From positions 620,001 to 684,000 of the forward strand of contig CP119310.1 in NCBI GenBank assembly GCA_029203185.1: a stretch of 64,000 nt of DNA, given 5' to 3'. The translations under genes and the position numbers were made by a program. Positions 31,510-40,635 of this stretch are shown piece after piece; the stretch's first letter is position 1, and each line of letters opens with the position of its first letter. The notes beneath the pieces were generated by a model that had not been told where the DNA came from, made no database searches, and worked only from the letters and a program-made list of their open reading frames with translations. The DNA is from Candidatus Chryseobacterium colombiense. Lineage in GTDB: Bacteria > Bacteroidota > Bacteroidia > Flavobacteriales > Weeksellaceae.

Positions 31510-33066
31510 TTATTCATTACCTTTAAAATGATGTTTTTTCTCGATTCCTAGTTTCTGCATTTTTGAAATTAATGTGGTAGGAGGCAATCCCAGCAATTTA
31601 GCAGCACCGTTTTCCCCGAAAATTTTTCCGTTGCATTTGCCGATTATTTTTAAAATATATTCTTTTTCAAATTCCTGGAGTGTTTTAACCCGAAAATCCT
31701 GATCAGCATTTTGATAATCAATTAATTTCGGAAGATCCATTTCCTTAATCATATCTCCTTTTGTCATCAGTATACTTCTTTCAATCATGTTTTCCAGCTC
31801 ACGGATATTACCCGGCCATGGATTGGCAACCATCATCTTTATTACTTTTTGAGAAAAACCACTAATCTTTTTACCCGTCTTAGGGTATAGTTTTTCGAGA
31901 AAATAATTTGCCAGCAAAGGAATATCTTCCTTTCTTTCCCGTAATGCCGGAAGATGAATAGGAAATACATTCAGCCTGTAAAAAAGATCAGTTCTGAAGA
32001 GTCCTTCCGCCGCTTCTTTTTCAAGGTTCCTATTCGTGGCTGTAATAATCCGTACGTTCACTTTTATTCTTTTGTTTCCACCGATTCTTTCAATTTCTTT
32101 TTCCTGAATAACCCTCAGAAGTCTGGCTTGTAATTCCAGGGGAAGTTCGCCTATTTCGTCCAGGAAGATTGTACTGTTGTGTGCTTGTTCAAACTTTCCT
32201 TTTCTTTGTTCTGTTGCTCCGGTAAAGCTTCCTTTTTCATGTCCGAACAGTTCAGATTCTATTAAATTGGCAGGAATAGCCGCACAGTTTATTCTAATCA
32301 TCTTCTTCCCGGAAAATTCTGAAAGTTCATGAACCACTTGTGCTATAAGTTCTTTTCCCGTGCCCGTCTCTCCAAAGATAATCACATTGGATTGTGAAGA
32401 AGCTACTTGTGAGATTTGTTCAAAAATATGCTGCATCGCTTCACTTTGCCCCACAATTCCATGAAAGCCAAACTCAATTTTCTTTTCTTCCTCAGTTTTT
32501 TTAGAAAAGTCATGAATGTTTTCCTGAAACGCTTTCAATTGTTCCTGAACATTAATATTATGAAGGGTAATAGAAAGCTGGGTAGAAATGCCATTTAAAA
32601 TTCTTTCCGGAATTGTATCTCTTGAAATGAAGTTTCTGTAAAAGAGGAAAAGTACATTTTTACTTTCATTGAGAGCAGGTAGTCCGAATCCGAGGGCCAT
32701 CCGCATTCCCGAATTTTTAGCTTTTGCAAAACAGGAAGGAATTGATGATAGTTTAAGATCAAAAAGCAGAGGTTCCGCTGAATCAAGACAGTTTTTTAAA
32801 TACATATTAAACTGTTGATCTATTATGGAATTTTGATTTTCAACTCCACTACTGATCATTTCAAAGGTTCCTTTATGATCCCTGATGATCATAAAATCAT
32901 TGAATTCGAGTTCAGTTTTGAAAGATTTATTGAAAACAAGCTGAAGCTGTTTCTTATCTAAAATTGTAGAAAACTCTTTGGTTAAGCGGGAAATCATAAG
33001 CTGTTGTTTCTGCATTTCCTGCAGGTGTTTCATCATTTCTGCATTAGACTCAGAAGGCTTACTCAT
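31510..33066 (-). CDS. GAF/AAA+/Fis sigma-54-dependent regulator (no receiver domain)
   Basis: The 518-aa product has an N-terminal coiled coil (~1-35). A GAF-like sensor follows (~30-180, with LVFNKSFKTELEFNDFMIIRD and RMALGFGLPALNESKNVLFLFYRNF). The AAA+ core has Walker A GETGTGKE at 232-239, GSFTGA at 279-284 and Walker B TIFLDEIGE at ~299-307. A C-terminal Fis-type HTH reads GAAKLLGLPPTTLISKMQKLG. The AAA+ and HTH parts closely resemble the response regulator at 29267, but the receiver is replaced by GAF. It should respond directly to a small molecule. Target promoter unknown; the antiporter gene is the next gene in the opposite direction. Confidence 0.93.
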   Translation of the reverse strand: MSKPSESNAEMMKHLQEMQKQQLMISRLTKEFSTILDKKQLQLVFNKSFKTELEFNDFMIIRDHKGTFEMISSGVENQNSIIDQQFNMYLKNCLDSAEPLLFDLKLSSIPSCFAKAKNSGMRMALGFGLPALNESKNVLFLFYRNFISRDTIPERILNGISTQLSITLHNINVQEQLKAFQENIHDFSKKTEEEKKIEFGFHGIVGQSEAMQHIFEQISQVASSQSNVIIFGETGTGKELIAQVVHELSEFSGKKMIRINCAAIPANLIESELFGHEKGSFTGATEQRKGKFEQAHNSTIFLDEIGELPLELQARLLRVIQEKEIERIGGNKRIKVNVRIITATNRNLEKEAAEGLFRTDLFYRLNVFPIHLPALRERKEDIPLLANYFLEKLYPKTGKKISGFSQKVIKMMVANPWPGNIRELENMIERSILMTKGDMIKEMDLPKLIDYQNADQDFRVKTLQEFEKEYILKIIGKCNGKIFGENGAAKLLGLPPTTLISKMQKLGIEKKHHFKGNE

Positions 33067-33377
33067 AGGAAATTCTTACTTGAAAGTTTAAAGATAGGAA
33101 AATTGAGATAAAGAAGATATGGGAATTGTTAGAATATCTGAGGTCTTAGTACGGGTCCTATTTGGAGGAATGTAATTTTACAGAAGTTTTTGCGAAGCAT
33201 TGTTTTCGGACTGTAGCTTTCATTTCACTAAAAAACAAAGAAATGATGTTTATTATGACAATAGTACTGAAGAATGCTGAACTTTTAAAGCATGATGTGA
33301 TACGCGAGCTTGCCATTTTCAAAAAGAGGTAAAGTTTTTAAGAATTTAATATATTTAAGTATCTAAAAATTTCCCAT
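33067..33377. other. Intergenic region with a 29-codon ORF at 33243-33332
   Basis: The 311-bp divergent region between the sigma-54 activator and the antiporter holds the only ATG-initiated frame of note, 29 codons (MMFIMTIVLKNAEL, ending AIFKKR). It could be a micro-protein or a gene relic. I see no TAnnTTTG box or clear sigma-54 site. Confidence 0.3.
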
Positions 33378-34955
33378 ATGCTTAAAGACTTTGAATTTTA
33401 TCTGTTCTTGGTTTTCTTAATTACAATGCTTATCATGTTGGCCAATAAAATTAAAGTTGCATATCCTGTCTTACTTGTTTTAGCAGGACTTCTAATCAGT
33501 TTTATTCCAGGTGTGCCGGCCATTAAAGTAGAACCTGAACTCTTGTTTATTATTTTTTTACCTCCTTTACTATATGAAGCAGCATGGTCAACTTCTTGGA
33601 AAGAGCTTTGGCGATGGCGTAGAATTATTTTCAGCTTTGCTTTCGTTGTTGTTTTCTTTACTGCACTCTCAGTTGCTGTTTTTGCCAATTATTTTATTCC
33701 CGGATTTTCTCTGGCTCTTGGGTTTTTACTCGGCGGCATCGTTTCGCCGCCGGATGCTGTTAGTGCCGGAGCCATCTTAAAATTTATAAAAGTTCCAAAA
33801 AGACTAGCTTCAATTTTGGAGGGTGAAAGTCTGCTGAATGATGCTTCGTCTTTGATTATTTTCAGATTCGCTATGATTGCTGCTGCAACCGGACAGTTTA
33901 TCTGGCATGAAGCAGTAGGTAGTTTTGTATGGATGTGCTTCGGAGGGTTGGGAATCGGGCTTGCGATTGCGTACTTTTTTTTGAAAATGCATAAAATGTT
34001 ACCTACCGATTCAAATATAGATATACTGCTTACTTTTATTGCACCATTTTCCATGTATCTGGCGGCAGAACAGCTTCATGCGTCCGGTGTTTTAGCAGTT
34101 GTAACCGGCGGACTATTTCTTTCTTATCGCAGTCATGATTTTTTAAGCAGCGCATCACGAATACGTACAGTAACCGTTTGGGAAAGTTTTTGTTTCTTGT
34201 TAAACGGGATCGTGTTTATGCTCATAGGTTTAGATCTGCCGGAAATTGTTTCAGGCCTGGGAGATACGGATATTTATACAGCCATCGGTTATGGGATTGC
34301 GGTCACCCTTGTACTTATTATTGTCAGGATTTTAGCAGGGTACGGAGCGCTTGTTACGACCTTAATTATGAGAAATTTCATTACTGTTGCGGATCCGAAA
34401 TCGCCTGGATGGAAGACTCCCTTAATCATTGGGTGGACTGGAATGAGAGGCGTAGTTTCTTTGGCAGCAGCACTTTCTATTCCCTTAACTTTAGATGATG
34501 GATCTCCGTTTCCACAAAGAAATATGATCCTTTTCATTACATTTATTGTGATTTTGTTGACGTTGCTTTTACAAGGACTTACCCTTCCATTTTTATTGAG
34601 GAAATTTCCTCCGGTAGATAGGGATTTCATAAGAAGCGTTAAAGAGATCGATTACGAAATTCAGAACAGTCTGGCAAAAGTGGCAGTCGATAAAATTCGG
34701 AGTAATTATGCTGACAAAGTTGACAGTTTTCCTGCATTAAAGGATCAATTGCAGAAATATGAAAATCAATTGAGCAGTTCTGAAATTATTCTTAATTACG
34801 ATGAATACAGACGTATTTATATTGACATTCTCGACACTCAAAGAAGTTGGCTTATTAACAAAAACCGTGAAGAATTGTTACTGGATGAAAATATCATCAG
34901 GAAACACTTGCGGTTGTTGGATTTGCAGGAGGAAAGACTGAATATGAAAGGTTGA
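33378..34955 (+). CDS. CPA1-family Na+(K+)/H+ antiporter
   Basis: The 525-aa product has a hydrophobic N-terminal ~410 residues with 10-12 membrane segments and the CPA1 (NhaP/NHE-like) motifs: FLPPLLYEAAWSTSW, GGIVSPPDAVSAGAILK, LEGESLLNDASSLIIFRFA with the ion-binding Asn-Asp pair, and WTGMRGVVSLAAALSIP. A cytoplasmic charged C-terminal tail (~415-525, YENQLSSSEIILNYDEYRRIY) is likely regulatory. It exchanges monovalent cations for protons across the inner membrane for pH or salt homeostasis. Monocistronic. With the TMEM175-like channel 2 kb away it hints at local cation-homeostasis genes. Confidence 0.93.
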   Translation: MLKDFEFYLFLVFLITMLIMLANKIKVAYPVLLVLAGLLISFIPGVPAIKVEPELLFIIFLPPLLYEAAWSTSWKELWRWRRIIFSFAFVVVFFTALSVAVFANYFIPGFSLALGFLLGGIVSPPDAVSAGAILKFIKVPKRLASILEGESLLNDASSLIIFRFAMIAAATGQFIWHEAVGSFVWMCFGGLGIGLAIAYFFLKMHKMLPTDSNIDILLTFIAPFSMYLAAEQLHASGVLAVVTGGLFLSYRSHDFLSSASRIRTVTVWESFCFLLNGIVFMLIGLDLPEIVSGLGDTDIYTAIGYGIAVTLVLIIVRILAGYGALVTTLIMRNFITVADPKSPGWKTPLIIGWTGMRGVVSLAAALSIPLTLDDGSPFPQRNMILFITFIVILLTLLLQGLTLPFLLRKFPPVDRDFIRSVKEIDYEIQNSLAKVAVDKIRSNYADKVDSFPALKDQLQKYENQLSSSEIILNYDEYRRIYIDILDTQRSWLINKNREELLLDENIIRKHLRLLDLQEERLNMKG

Positions 34956-35007
34956 TACTGTGTTGGTTGTACCTTTCAAATGAAAACTCTTATTTATTCT
35001 ATTTTTT

Positions 35008-35169
35008 ATGATAATCAGTATATTATTCTTTCCTGAAAGAGAAACGAATAAAGACATTTCCGGAACCTGGAAACTGAATCTTTATACAATGGACTCTGAT
35101 ACCGTTTTTATGAAAACCATGAAAAATATACTTTTAATTACTTTGGAAAAATTTTTACAATCAGTATAG
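35008..35169 (+). pseudogene. Short ORF, possible relic of a lipocalin-like protein
   Basis: A 53-codon frame from ATG 35008 contains DISGTWKLNLYTMDSDTVF, the SGTWKL type of opening found in small lipocalin-like exported proteins, but breaks off after a low-complexity stretch. In a second frame upstream MKTLIYSIF looks like a signal-peptide start, so a frameshift may have split leader and body. It lies just downstream of the antiporter and before a terminator. Low certainty. Confidence 0.35.
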
Positions 35170-35186
35170 GTTAACAAAAAAATACT

Positions 35187-35212
35187 AAAACCTCTCGATA
35201 AAGAGGTTTTCT
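35187..35212 (+). terminator. Intrinsic terminator
   Basis: AAAACCTCT pairs with AGAGGTTTT around a 6-7 nt loop, followed by CTTATTTT. It closes the antiporter/short-ORF transcript. Confidence 0.7.
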
Positions 35213-35368
35213 TATTTTATGACTGTAGTCATAAAACAAGAAAAAATAAATTTACTGTAAGATATAGGATATTATGATAATGCAAAATAATTATCTAAAA
35301 AAGCCTGTCAAAATAGAAGGAATATCTGTAATTAATGTTTGATATATAAACTATATATGTTTTTATCG

Positions 35369-35376
35369 TATTTTTG
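35369..35376 (+). promoter_or_regulatory. TAnnTTTG promoter box for the TPR/AraC gene
   Basis: TATTTTTG is a full match to the Bacteroidota -7 consensus and lies 55 nt before ATG 35432. Confidence 0.5.
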
Positions 35377-35431
35377 CAAGGTATTAATAGTCCTTTAAAA
35401 AACACAATTTTCCTCTTAATTATAGATCTCT

Positions 35432-37120
35432 ATGAGAAAGTATCTCTATTTATTTTTTGTTTTTTTTTCTTTTTGTAGTGTTTTTGCCCAATCCACTTCC
35501 CGTTCTGTGACCATGACCCAAACTTCCATAGATAAAAAATTGGATGAAATTGCTAAAGTAAGTAAGGGAATTTTCGAGCCTAAATATGAACCTGCGCTTC
35601 TGAGATTAAAGGCCGAATCAGAAAAATTGGGGTATGATTGGGGCATATTGAGATGTGGCGATTATTTAATGGCTTTGTATCAAGGGAAAGGTGAAGATAA
35701 AAAAACAATAGATCTGGCAAATCAGCTCAAAAAAATAGCTCAAGGTAAAAAAGACGTATACGGTTATATATCTGGGATATACCGTAAAAATGCATTGTCA
35801 TTAGGATATTTAGGTTTAGCAGATGCAAGTTTAGAAGACTTCAAGAAAGCAATTAGTTTTGCGAAAGAAATAAAGAATAATGATAGAAAAATGAAATTAT
35901 TGTCTTTTGCTTATGAAAATATAAATTCATATTACGAAAATAAGGGAACAGAAAGAGCTGCAAATGACTCTATGTTTGTTAATTATAAGAAAAGCCTTGA
36001 AATGGCTAAAATGATTAGTGATAAAAATGATGAAGTACCTGTTGATCAGAAGTATGACCTTATTGCCTATATGAATATGAGATTAGGCCTTTTCTATTTG
36101 GAGCATGAGGCAATGAAAGATTATTTGAAATTAGCTGAAGTTTATCTGTTAGAAGCATTAAAAATTTATCAAGATAAAAGATTTAAAATAGATCCTACTA
36201 ATAAAGCTCAGACATTTAATATAGTGAGTAGTCTGTACATTGAAAAAAAGAAGTATCAAAAGGCAATTGAATATGCTACACATGCATTAGAGTTTGAAAA
36301 ACAACATCCCTATCCTGCGACTAGAAAACAATCATATGAATATCTTCTACAGGCTTATTTAGAAATTGGAGATAATGAAAAGTCAAAGTTCTATAGAGAT
36401 AAATTCAAGAACCTTAATGATAGTTTAGATTATATACGAAGGAAGGATGCCAATGCAACAATGAAAAAAATGGTAAAGGAAGCCGATGCTGAACATGAAG
36501 AAAGCTCAAAGCAACAATGGATCATCACTGGAGTCATAGTTTTGATTACCGGACTTACAACTGCTATTCTCTGGAGAAGAAAAAATAAAATGTTTCGCAG
36601 CAAATATGAGCAGATGATGGTAAAGTTGAAAAATGATGAGGCCGTTCTTCCGGAAGAAAATATTGAAGAGACAGAAGATCATGAGGTAGAACCTGAATCT
36701 AATAACGATTCGCAGGCTGCCACCAATAAAAATACCATTCCTGTTGATACCAAAATAAGAATCCTTAAAGGCCTGGCTGCATTCGAAAAATCTGAGAAAT
36801 TCTTAAAAAAAGACCTTACGATCAGTTCGTTGGCTGCCCAGCTTAATACCAATACCCAATATCTTTCCAAAGCGATTAAAAACAACAGGTCGGAAAACTT
36901 CAGCAATTACATCAACGGATTAAGAATCAACTATATCGTTCATAAGCTTTATAATGACCCTAAATACAGGGAGTACAAGATCAGTTACTTGGCAGAAGAA
37001 TGCGGGTATGCTTCCTCCCAGGTGTTTGTAATTGCTTTCAAAAAGATCAACGGATTAACGCCTTCGTATTTCATCCAGAATCTAAAAGATGATCAGGTAA
37101 ATACCCAGGTATCTGAATGA
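35432..37120 (+). CDS. Membrane-spanning TPR/AraC-type one-component regulator
   Basis: A 562-aa protein with a signal peptide (YLFFVFFSFCSVFAQ). Periplasmic TPR-like helices fill ~30-350 (for example ALKIYQDKRFKIDPTNKAQTF, KKYQKAIEYATHALEFEKQ). A single membrane span lies at ~363-383 (WIITGVIVLITGLTTAILW). A cytoplasmic acidic linker precedes a C-terminal AraC HTH pair (~460-555, SSLAAQLNTNTQYLSKAIKNN, YKISYLAEECGYASSQVFVIAFK). It could sense a periplasmic or surface state through TPRs and bind DNA from the membrane. The gene at 37239 on the opposite strand is a paralogue in the C-terminal half. The terminator follows at 37148. Confidence 0.9.
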   Translation: MRKYLYLFFVFFSFCSVFAQSTSRSVTMTQTSIDKKLDEIAKVSKGIFEPKYEPALLRLKAESEKLGYDWGILRCGDYLMALYQGKGEDKKTIDLANQLKKIAQGKKDVYGYISGIYRKNALSLGYLGLADASLEDFKKAISFAKEIKNNDRKMKLLSFAYENINSYYENKGTERAANDSMFVNYKKSLEMAKMISDKNDEVPVDQKYDLIAYMNMRLGLFYLEHEAMKDYLKLAEVYLLEALKIYQDKRFKIDPTNKAQTFNIVSSLYIEKKKYQKAIEYATHALEFEKQHPYPATRKQSYEYLLQAYLEIGDNEKSKFYRDKFKNLNDSLDYIRRKDANATMKKMVKEADAEHEESSKQQWIITGVIVLITGLTTAILWRRKNKMFRSKYEQMMVKLKNDEAVLPEENIEETEDHEVEPESNNDSQAATNKNTIPVDTKIRILKGLAAFEKSEKFLKKDLTISSLAAQLNTNTQYLSKAIKNNRSENFSNYINGLRINYIVHKLYNDPKYREYKISYLAEECGYASSQVFVIAFKKINGLTPSYFIQNLKDDQVNTQVSE

Positions 37121-37147
37121 TAACCATTAAACAAAAAAGAACAACAA

Positions 37148-37176
37148 AAACAGGAGCCCAATATTGACTCCTGTTT
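37148..37176. terminator. Intrinsic terminator between convergent AraC genes
   Basis: AAACAGGAG pairs with CTCCTGTTT around an 11-nt loop and is followed by TTA. The T-rich flank on the plus strand and A-rich flank on the other suggest it can serve both directions. Confidence 0.75.
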
Positions 37177-37238
37177 TTATGTAATGGCAATAACAATATC
37201 TCTGTTATTTCCTGTTAAGGACTTTGCAATCCATTACA

Positions 37239-38015
37239 CTAGGCTGAAGATTGATTAAGCGTATCATCCGGCCCGTTTTTAAACTGCTCTATAAAATAAG
37301 ATGGTGTAACGCCGGTTTCCCTTTTAAAAGCAATCGCAAAAACCTGTGGAGACCCATAACCGCATTCTTCCGCCAGATAGCTTATTTTGTAATCTCTGTA
37401 AACCGGCATTTCAGTCAATTTATTAATGATATACCGAATGCGAAGCCCGTTGATATAGCCGTTGAAGTTTTTACCGGTATGACTCTTGATGACTTCCGAA
37501 AGGTATTTAGTATTCGTATTCAGATGATTCGAAAGCCAGGTAAGATTAATATCCTTTCTTAAGAATTTCTCAGATTTTTCGAATTTGTTTATTTTTTTTA
37601 AAATGGAATTATATGTTTCGGTAGAGATGGAATGTGTTGTTTTCACTAGATTGCTGTAAAGATCGGTAGTTTGAGAAACCTCTAAAGGAATATTCTTATT
37701 ATTGCCTTGTTGTTGAAACAGATGAGAAATAGATTTTATAATCAGGGATGAGCCTTTTCTCTTCACACGGTAAGTCAAAAGCAATACGATAAGCAGTAAT
37801 CCCATAAAGCACAGGCTAACCACTTTATCCGTTATCTTAGGGGTCTCAACATAACCTTCGGCAATAAGAAAAGTTAATGGGATTATTGCAGTATTACTTT
37901 CATGAGCGGCAATAGGTGGGGAAACATCAAAATGTTGTGCATTTACTTGGAAAGAACATAAAAAAGCTGTTAAAGCTACCAGGTAGGCTAAACGGAGTAT
38001 AAAGCGGTGATGCAT
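37239..38015 (-). CDS. TPR-less membrane AraC-type regulator
   Basis: With ATG 38015 the product has 258 aa, with leader YLVALTAFLCSFQVNAQ. Upstream in-frame starts as far as 38153 exist but add non-leader residues. After a short periplasmic stretch of only ~35 residues there is one membrane span (VVSLCFMGLLLIVLLLTY). The cytoplasmic AraC HTH (LSNHLNTNTKYLSEVIKSH, YKISYLAEECGYGSPQVFAIAFK) is clearly paralogous to that of the 562-aa protein. The large TPR sensor is missing. The two genes point at each other across ~120 bp. It may be a signal-blind partner or dimerisation modulator of the larger protein. Confidence 0.8.
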   Translation of the reverse strand: MHHRFILRLAYLVALTAFLCSFQVNAQHFDVSPPIAAHESNTAIIPLTFLIAEGYVETPKITDKVVSLCFMGLLLIVLLLTYRVKRKGSSLIIKSISHLFQQQGNNKNIPLEVSQTTDLYSNLVKTTHSISTETYNSILKKINKFEKSEKFLRKDINLTWLSNHLNTNTKYLSEVIKSHTGKNFNGYINGLRIRYIINKLTEMPVYRDYKISYLAEECGYGSPQVFAIAFKRETGVTPSYFIEQFKNGPDDTLNQSSA

Positions 38016-38153
38016 TTTTCCTTTAACAGGAAAAAAATCCTTTAGATGAAACAGAAAATAACAGTACATAGTTCTTAGTAAATAGCGTTGGTGTAGAGTA
38101 GAATAGATAAACTCATTTTGTTTGTCAAAAATAAGCCCCTCAGCGGGTAACAT

Positions 38154-38745
38154 AAAAAACCTACATGGAATTTATTCGGAGATAATTCCACGAATATTTT
38201 ATGTAAAGTGCTTATAAACAGTGTTGCTCATTTGTAAAATAGATATTAACAATGATTTGTTGTCTATAGGATTTTTGCTCATTTATTTCCGGGATTCTGC
38301 TTCCTTTACTTTCGTTTTTAATACAACAGAAATTATCTTTAGCGATTTTGAAAGACAGGGATAGTACTGGGAAAATCCTTCTGTCAGGCGATATATTCAA
38401 AAAGAACAACCCGGGTTTACATGTAGAGAAACCATTATCCGGTACAATAATTTTAATAATAGGAAGAAATGGAAGGTAGCTTTGATCCGATAAGTATACC
38501 ATCACCGGATTTCTGTATTACTCAATACTGAATGATCATGAGTTTGTATTCTTTTAAAATGATAGATTTAAGGTTTTGATAATCAATGTTCTCTAGTGTG
38601 TAAAATGTTTTTTTTTGATGAAGGATTTCGGAAAAGATTGCACCCTTCCTTTTTTTTCTGGCGAATATCCGTGTAATATTGCTTCACTTCATAAGAATGA
38701 ATGTTCCCTTCTTTCTTACGATTAAAAACTGTAAAACCACTTGTA
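38154..38745. other. Intergenic region, no supported gene
   Basis: About 590 bp between the small AraC gene and the next supported start. The minus-strand frames here (97 aa at 38212 and 64 aa at 38583) show no family, leader or operon logic. I see no hairpin or TAnnTTTG box worth naming. Confidence 0.4.
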
Positions 38746-39348
38746 ATGAGAAAAAATGAGAACCCAAATTTCATCAACGTGAGGCCGAAAGGTACCCCGT
38801 GGAAATTGGGTCTCTTTTTTTTATGGGGGTTTATTCTCTTTTCAAATCCATTATTTGCGCTAAGTGAGACAAATTCCGGAAAGCTAACCGATTCAATACG
38901 TACTACTAAAGAGGTTCAGAAAGAGGCCAATGTACTGTATATCGAAAAAGGAGCCTTCATATACGGAATGGAAAATGTCACACAGACGATTACCTATTCC
39001 CACAACACAGAGAAAAATAGTTCCAAAACTTTACCTAAAAAGAAAAAAACAGCTGTTAAAAAAAAGTTAGTAAAGCATAAAGCAGTACAGCAGGTTCCTA
39101 AACCTAAAATTTCAGTAGTGCTTTCATCACCCCCTTATGAAGAATCTTTCAGTCTGGGCAAAAAAATTTCTGCAGTAGCAACCATTACTCTGAATCCCAA
39201 CTTAAAATCGACTATCTTAACAAATCCGGTTGAGGTTTTCAAAGTTCCCTCTTTCAAAACAAATTCTTCACATTATTCTTCCCTCTTTATTATAAGAGAT
39301 ATTTCGGACACCCTTATCCTTACCCGCCCGCCACCTTCCTTATTTTGA
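38746..39348 (+). CDS. Secreted hypothetical protein (200 aa)
   Basis: I chose ATG 38746; the earlier ATG at 38701 adds 15 residues of poor quality. A late hydrophobic segment (~20-38, LGLFFLWGFILFSNPLFAL) acts as a leader or anchor. A basic stretch (LPKKKKTAVKKKLVKHKAVQ, ~100-120) and a Pro/Ser-rich C-terminus ending PPPSLF follow. I do not recognise the family. Its low complexity and position before an unrelated DUF4469 gene give no function. The downstream gap to 39629 (~280 bp) has a perfect hairpin CATCTAAG-aaagc-CTTAGATG at 39578-39598, close to the next gene's start. Confidence 0.5.
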   Translation: MRKNENPNFINVRPKGTPWKLGLFFLWGFILFSNPLFALSETNSGKLTDSIRTTKEVQKEANVLYIEKGAFIYGMENVTQTITYSHNTEKNSSKTLPKKKKTAVKKKLVKHKAVQQVPKPKISVVLSSPPYEESFSLGKKISAVATITLNPNLKSTILTNPVEVFKVPSFKTNSSHYSSLFIIRDISDTLILTRPPPSLF

Positions 39349-39628
39349 TCCCTATGATGTCAGTTAAGGCACAATAACCGTAAGTCTCATGATAGTGCAG
39401 GATTGAATAAATACACATTAGCCGGTATATCAGATGAAGACTGTCTTCTTATGAATTCAAAGTTTAACAACATGACCAATTATCTGTTTGCAGAAGGTAT
39501 TTACTGGTTGTTGTCTTGTATGTTCGTATAACATCGTCGGGAAAAAATCTAACACACAATCTGATTTGGAAAAAATACATCTAAGAAAGCCTTAGATGAT
39601 AGTAATTCATAAATAACACCCAATACAC

Positions 39629-40363
39629 ATGCCCATCTTACACAAAATTAAAGCCTATCTGTACGATAACTATCTTACCAAAGACAATCCTAACGATTTT
39701 ACGGCCCGCACCGTTAGCGAGCGCTCACTGAATGTAAAGCAGATCTGCGAAGCGGCAGTCAGCCGTGGCGGAGCAGACGTAACTGCTGCGGCTATGGAGC
39801 ATGCTACCGAGCTGTTCCTGAAAGAAATGGCCTATCAGCTTTGCGATGGATATTCTATTAATACCGGATATTTCACGGCAGGCACACTGATCCGTGGAGT
39901 ATTCGACAGCCCTTCCGAAACATTTAACAGTCAGAAACATAGTATTCTGTTCCAGTTCAATCAGGGTGAAAAGCTGAGAGCTGAAATTCCGAATATTGAA
40001 ATCAATATCCTGGGGGTTGCGGAGGTATCCGGTGTAATCTTACAGGTGACCGATGTAAAAAGCGGCACCGTGAATGACCTGCTGACCCCGGGAAGAAACT
40101 TAAAGATCAGTGGAAACAAAATTAAAATAGCAGGGGGAAATCCGGCTAATGGGATATTCTTCGTCAATACCTCAACCAGTGTCCGGACACAAGTAGAAAC
40201 CAGTGAAATTGTTACCAATAATCCTTCTGAGCTCATTGTGATCATTCCGGATCTGCCTGTCGGTACCTACACCCTTGAAGTCGTAACCCAATATGCAGCA
40301 GGAAGCACCTTGCTGAAAGAACCGCGTATTGCAGAATTAGAAAAAGTCCTTACGGTAGAATAG
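39629..40363 (+). CDS. HU-like DNA-binding domain plus DUF4469 (Ig-like) protein
   Basis: A 244-aa protein without leader. Residues ~1-120 match the HU-like N-terminal domain found in Bacteroidota DNA-binding domain-containing proteins (KIKAYLYDNYLTKDNPNDF, ADVTAAAMEHATELFLKEMAYQLCDGYSINTGYF). Residues ~125-244 form the DUF4469 Ig-like domain (GRNLKISGNKIKIAGGNPANGIFFV, LPVGTYTLEVVTQYA). Family members are widespread and mostly uncharacterised. Codon use is more GC-rich than its neighbours. A hairpin lies 31 bp before the start. Confidence 0.85.
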   Translation: MPILHKIKAYLYDNYLTKDNPNDFTARTVSERSLNVKQICEAAVSRGGADVTAAAMEHATELFLKEMAYQLCDGYSINTGYFTAGTLIRGVFDSPSETFNSQKHSILFQFNQGEKLRAEIPNIEINILGVAEVSGVILQVTDVKSGTVNDLLTPGRNLKISGNKIKIAGGNPANGIFFVNTSTSVRTQVETSEIVTNNPSELIVIIPDLPVGTYTLEVVTQYAAGSTLLKEPRIAELEKVLTVE

Positions 40364-40489
40364 ACGTTTTTACTCTACGTCTTGAACCCGACCGACACCA
40401 GACCATGGAGTAGTGTTACACCAGACTCTGAACTAGGGCTGCACTATGTGTTGGATCCGCCCTTCTCCAGACAATGGAGCAGCGCAGCG

Positions 40490-40595
40490 GAACAGCCGAA
40501 GGATCTGTTGATGAAGAAAGGATATTTCGACAAGCTCAATATGACAGACTTTGTCATCCCAAAGTCACTGTCATCCCGAGCTATCGAGGGATCTG
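40490..40595. repeat. Dispersed repeat block upstream of the giant surface-protein gene
   Basis: Contains GAAGGATCTGTTGATGAAG...CAAGCTCAATATGACA (40498-40546), nearly identical to 49013-49062, then TGTCATCCCGAG..ATCGAGGGATC (40569-40595), as at 49087. Similar blocks occur on the other side of the 40636-48897 locus. Such units look like short palindromic non-autonomous elements. The 80-codon frame that crosses the block is an artefact of the repeat. Confidence 0.75.
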
Positions 40596-40635
40596 TTTAT
40601 AGAAAAAACAACATTAAAAATTAATAATTAAAAGT

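Noticed and set aside
38212..38505. 97-codon minus-strand frame in the gap after the small AraC gene
   Set aside because: No recognisable domain, odd composition and no start context; I could not support it as a gene.
40382..40624. 80-codon frame in front of the giant gene
   Set aside because: It runs through the dispersed TGTCATCCC/GGATCTGTTGATG repeat block; composition follows the repeat, not a protein.
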